A stretch of 7,580 bases of DNA. It comes from an uncultured Prevotella sp. (GTDB lineage Bacteria; Bacteroidota; Bacteroidia; Bacteroidales; Bacteroidaceae). The position numbers and the translations under genes are program-made. The stretch lies in contig CAKPST010000069.1 in NCBI GenBank assembly GCA_934183355.1, forward strand, positions 1-7,580, read 5' to 3'. Of the stretch, positions 6,494-7,580 are shown one piece after another. Numbering within the stretch: position 1 is the first letter of the stretch; the number at the start of each line of letters is the position of its first letter. The notes under the pieces are model-generated. The model had not been told where the DNA came from. It ran no database searches and saw only the letters and a program-made list of their open reading frames with translations.

Positions 6494-6552
6494 AAAAAAA
6501 AGAGGATGTTTCAAAACTGAAGTATTGCTCCCTTTTTGATACAACCTCTTTT
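6494..6552 (-). terminator. Long imperfect hairpin with U-tract after the DUF2582-like gene
   Basis: On the - strand the RNA forms a stem of 8 bp (6545-6552 with 6498-6505), a mismatch, 3 bp, a mismatch and 6 bp (6534-6539 with 6511-6516), leaving a 17-nt loop at 6517-6533. The run of eight A at 6494-6501 becomes a U-tract at the 3' side, as in an intrinsic terminator for the gene ending at 6587. The U-tract ends only 16 nt before the start codon of the next gene (6477), so it could also act as an attenuator for that gene. Confidence 0.7.
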
Positions 6553-6586
6553 GCTATAAAGTCTTTTGTCTCTTTCTCTGTAGAGA

Positions 6587-6889
6587 TTAGGCGAGTGTGA
6601 TAAGGTTATCTTCGTTCTTCACCTTGCCCTCCTTCAAAAGCCAGCCTGTACCGAGGTAAACCTCCTCTGTGCTAATCTTGGCTGCCTTTGCAATCTCGGC
6701 AACGCTCATTGCTTTCTCAGCAGCTGCCAATGCCTGATAAACGTCACCTGCGCGGAAACCTGCGTTCTCTGCGCTTACAGCTACTTCTACTACTGTCTGC
6801 TTTGTTGTTGAGCGCTTAGTAGTAGTTGTCTTTGTTGCTACAGCCTTCTTTGCAGTTGTAGTCTTCTTTGTTGCTTTCTTTTCTGTCAT
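6587..6889 (-). CDS. Histone-H1-like tail plus winged-helix domain (DUF2582 type)
   Basis: A 100-aa protein in two parts. Residues 1-32 are a low-complexity basic tail of Lys, Thr and Ala; within residues 1-30 I count nine Lys, one Arg, twelve Thr and only one acidic residue, resembling eukaryotic H1 or bacterial Hc1/AlgP-like tails. Residues 43-100 fit the winged-helix domain family DUF2582 (PF10771) common in Bacteroidota: helix 47-58 (GDVYQALAAAEK), MSVAEIAKAAKIS (61-73), TEEVYLGTGWLLKEGKV (74-90) and a short C-terminal strand ending LITLA. It is probably a nucleoid-associated or regulatory DNA-binding protein; that role is inferred, as the family has no settled function. The ATG at 6889 follows a leader of about 55 nt from a TACTTTTG box, and a hairpin terminator follows the stop. 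The family assignment is from memory of the domain and is moderately sure. Confidence 0.88.
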   Translation of the reverse strand: MTEKKATKKTTTAKKAVATKTTTTKRSTTKQTVVEVAVSAENAGFRAGDVYQALAAAEKAMSVAEIAKAAKISTEEVYLGTGWLLKEGKVKNEDNLITLA

Positions 6890-6950
6890 AATTTAGTATA
6901 AAAACATTAATAATTCCCTTAATCTCAACGATCTTAGAATTTCGTTTTGG

Positions 6951-6958
6951 CAAAAGTA
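6951..6958 (-). promoter_or_regulatory. -7 box of the winged-helix gene promoter
   Basis: Read on the - strand, 6958-6951 is TACTTTTG, a full match to TAnnTTTG. The -33 region around 6979-6982 is only T-rich (TTCA rather than TTTG). Transcription would start near 6944, leaving a leader of about 55 nt before the start codon at 6889. The box lies just past the aspS terminator, so the gene has its own transcription unit. Confidence 0.65.
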
Positions 6959-6991
6959 GTCAATTATTTTAAATAAAATGAAAATATAGCA

Positions 6992-7018
6992 CAAAAAAAG
7001 CCCGATTGCTCGGGCTTT
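6992..7018 (-). terminator. Intrinsic terminator of aspS
   Basis: On the - strand, a perfect 8-bp GC-rich stem AAAGCCCG/CGGGCTTT (7011-7018 with 6997-7004) and a 6-nt loop are followed by a run of seven U (6999-6993). It lies 47 nt beyond the aspS stop codon and is the clearest intrinsic terminator in the window. Confidence 0.93.
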
Positions 7019-7064
7019 ATGATTGATGTATGTGAATTTTTTGACTTATGTCAACGCATACGGC

Positions 7065-7580
7065 TTATTTTTCGGTCTTCAGGTCTACTTTAAGTTGCAA
7101 TTCGTCAAGCTGTTTCTGGTCGATTGCCGAAGGAGCGTCGAGCATCACGTCACGACCGCTATTGTTCTTCGGGAATGCTATGCAGTCGCGGATAGAGTCG
7201 AGACCAGCCATGATCGAAACGAAGCGGTCGAGACCGAAGGCAAGACCTGCGTGAGGAGGTGCTCCGTACTTGAAGGCATTGATGAGGAAGCCGAACTGTG
7301 CCATGGCACGCTCTTCGGTGAATCCGAGGATGCCGAACATCTTCTCCTGGAGCTTGCTGTCGTGGATACGGAGGCTGCCGCCGCCTACCTCGATACCGTT
7401 GCAAACGAAGTCGTATGCCTTGGCACGCACCTGCTCAGGATGCTCGTCGAGCAATGGGATGTCGTCGGGGTTGGGCATGGTGAATGGGTGGTGGGTAGCC
7501 ATGAGGCGCTGCTCCTCGTCGCTCCACTCGAAGAGAGGGAAGTCGACAATCCACAGGCACTCGAACTTGTTCTTGTCGCG
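7065..7580 (-). CDS. aspS: Aspartyl-tRNA synthetase, C-terminal part (cut by window edge)
   Basis: The last 171 codons of a class II synthetase that charges tRNA with aspartate; the reading frame stays open to the window edge at 7580, so the N-terminal anticodon-binding domain and most of the catalytic core lie outside. Recognisable bacterial AspRS blocks, in order, are [10 protein letters not shown] (about 7525-7554), the HHPFTMP segment (about 7473-7493), the [10 protein letters not shown] block (about 7362-7391), motif 3 as GLAFGLDRF (7221-7247) and [10 protein letters not shown] just after it. The HHPFT segment belongs to the bacterial-type insertion region. An ATG at 7500-7502 is internal Met, not the start, because conserved sequence continues upstream of it in frame. 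The 3' end is intact (ending KTEK) and is followed by a strong terminator. Whether the enzyme is discriminating or non-discriminating toward tRNA-Asn cannot be judged from this part. Confidence 0.97.
   Translation of the reverse strand, partial: RDKNKFECLWIVDFPLFEWSDEEQRLMATHHPFTMPNPDDIPLLDEHPEQVRAKAYDFVCNGIEVGGGSLRIHDSKLQEKMFGILGFTEERAMAQFGFLINAFKYGAPPHAGLAFGLDRFVSIMAGLDSIRDCIAFPKNNSGRDVMLDAPSAIDQKQLDELQLKVDLKTEK

Noticed and set aside
6359..6544. 61-codon - strand frame overlapping the 115-aa gene
   Set aside because: Runs through the terminator hairpin and then in another frame of the conserved-looking winged-helix gene; no family features.
7065..7502. A complete 145-codon gene starting at the ATG at 7500-7502
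   Set aside because: The frame continues upstream to 7580 with conserved AspRS sequence ([10 protein letters not shown]), so this Met is internal to a longer aspS cut by the window.

Overview
The window looks like chromosomal DNA from a member of the Bacteroidota, most likely Bacteroidales and Prevotella-like. Four upstream regions carry the -7 hexamer-type box TAnnTTTG typical of this phylum (52-82 +, 865-897 +, 6070-6077 -, 6951-6958 -). Starts lack clear Shine-Dalgarno sequences and sit behind A-rich leaders. The coding content is ordinary housekeeping: GlnRS, AspRS, a mannose-1-phosphate guanylyltransferase, a DedA membrane protein and a DUF2582-type winged-helix protein. The Prevotella-level placement is inference, not proof. 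I see no phage genes, complete insertion sequence, CRISPR array, tRNA or rRNA.

Left part, + strand. Positions 1-342 hold no recognisable protein gene. They contain a complete-looking small RNA unit: a phylum-type promoter, about 190 nt of structured transcript and a strong intrinsic terminator ending near 280. This is followed by a perfect 23-bp tandem duplication. Next come a low-molecular-weight protein tyrosine phosphatase (343-831), glnS with its own promoter (936-2645), a cytoplasmic TPR protein (2755-4176) and a DedA-family membrane protein (4248-4889). The last two may be co-transcribed.

Right part, - strand. Reading leftwards from the right edge, the C-terminal part of aspS (7065-7580, cut by the window) ends at a textbook terminator. 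A small protein with a histone-H1-like Lys/Thr tail and a winged-helix domain follows (6587-6889). It ends at a long hairpin terminator just upstream of a second small, winged-helix-like protein (6130-6477). The last gene is mannose-1-phosphate guanylyltransferase (4965-6029), which converges on the DedA gene.

The less ordinary content is mostly non-coding: the small-RNA unit with its 74-nt C-free 5' half; two long hairpins (2651-2745 and 4904-4961) with different arms of short T/G-rich repeats around similar small cores; the 23-bp duplication; and an imperfect 55-nt palindrome resembling a mobile-element end. I found no convincing new multi-gene system. The small RNA and the hairpin family are the best leads.
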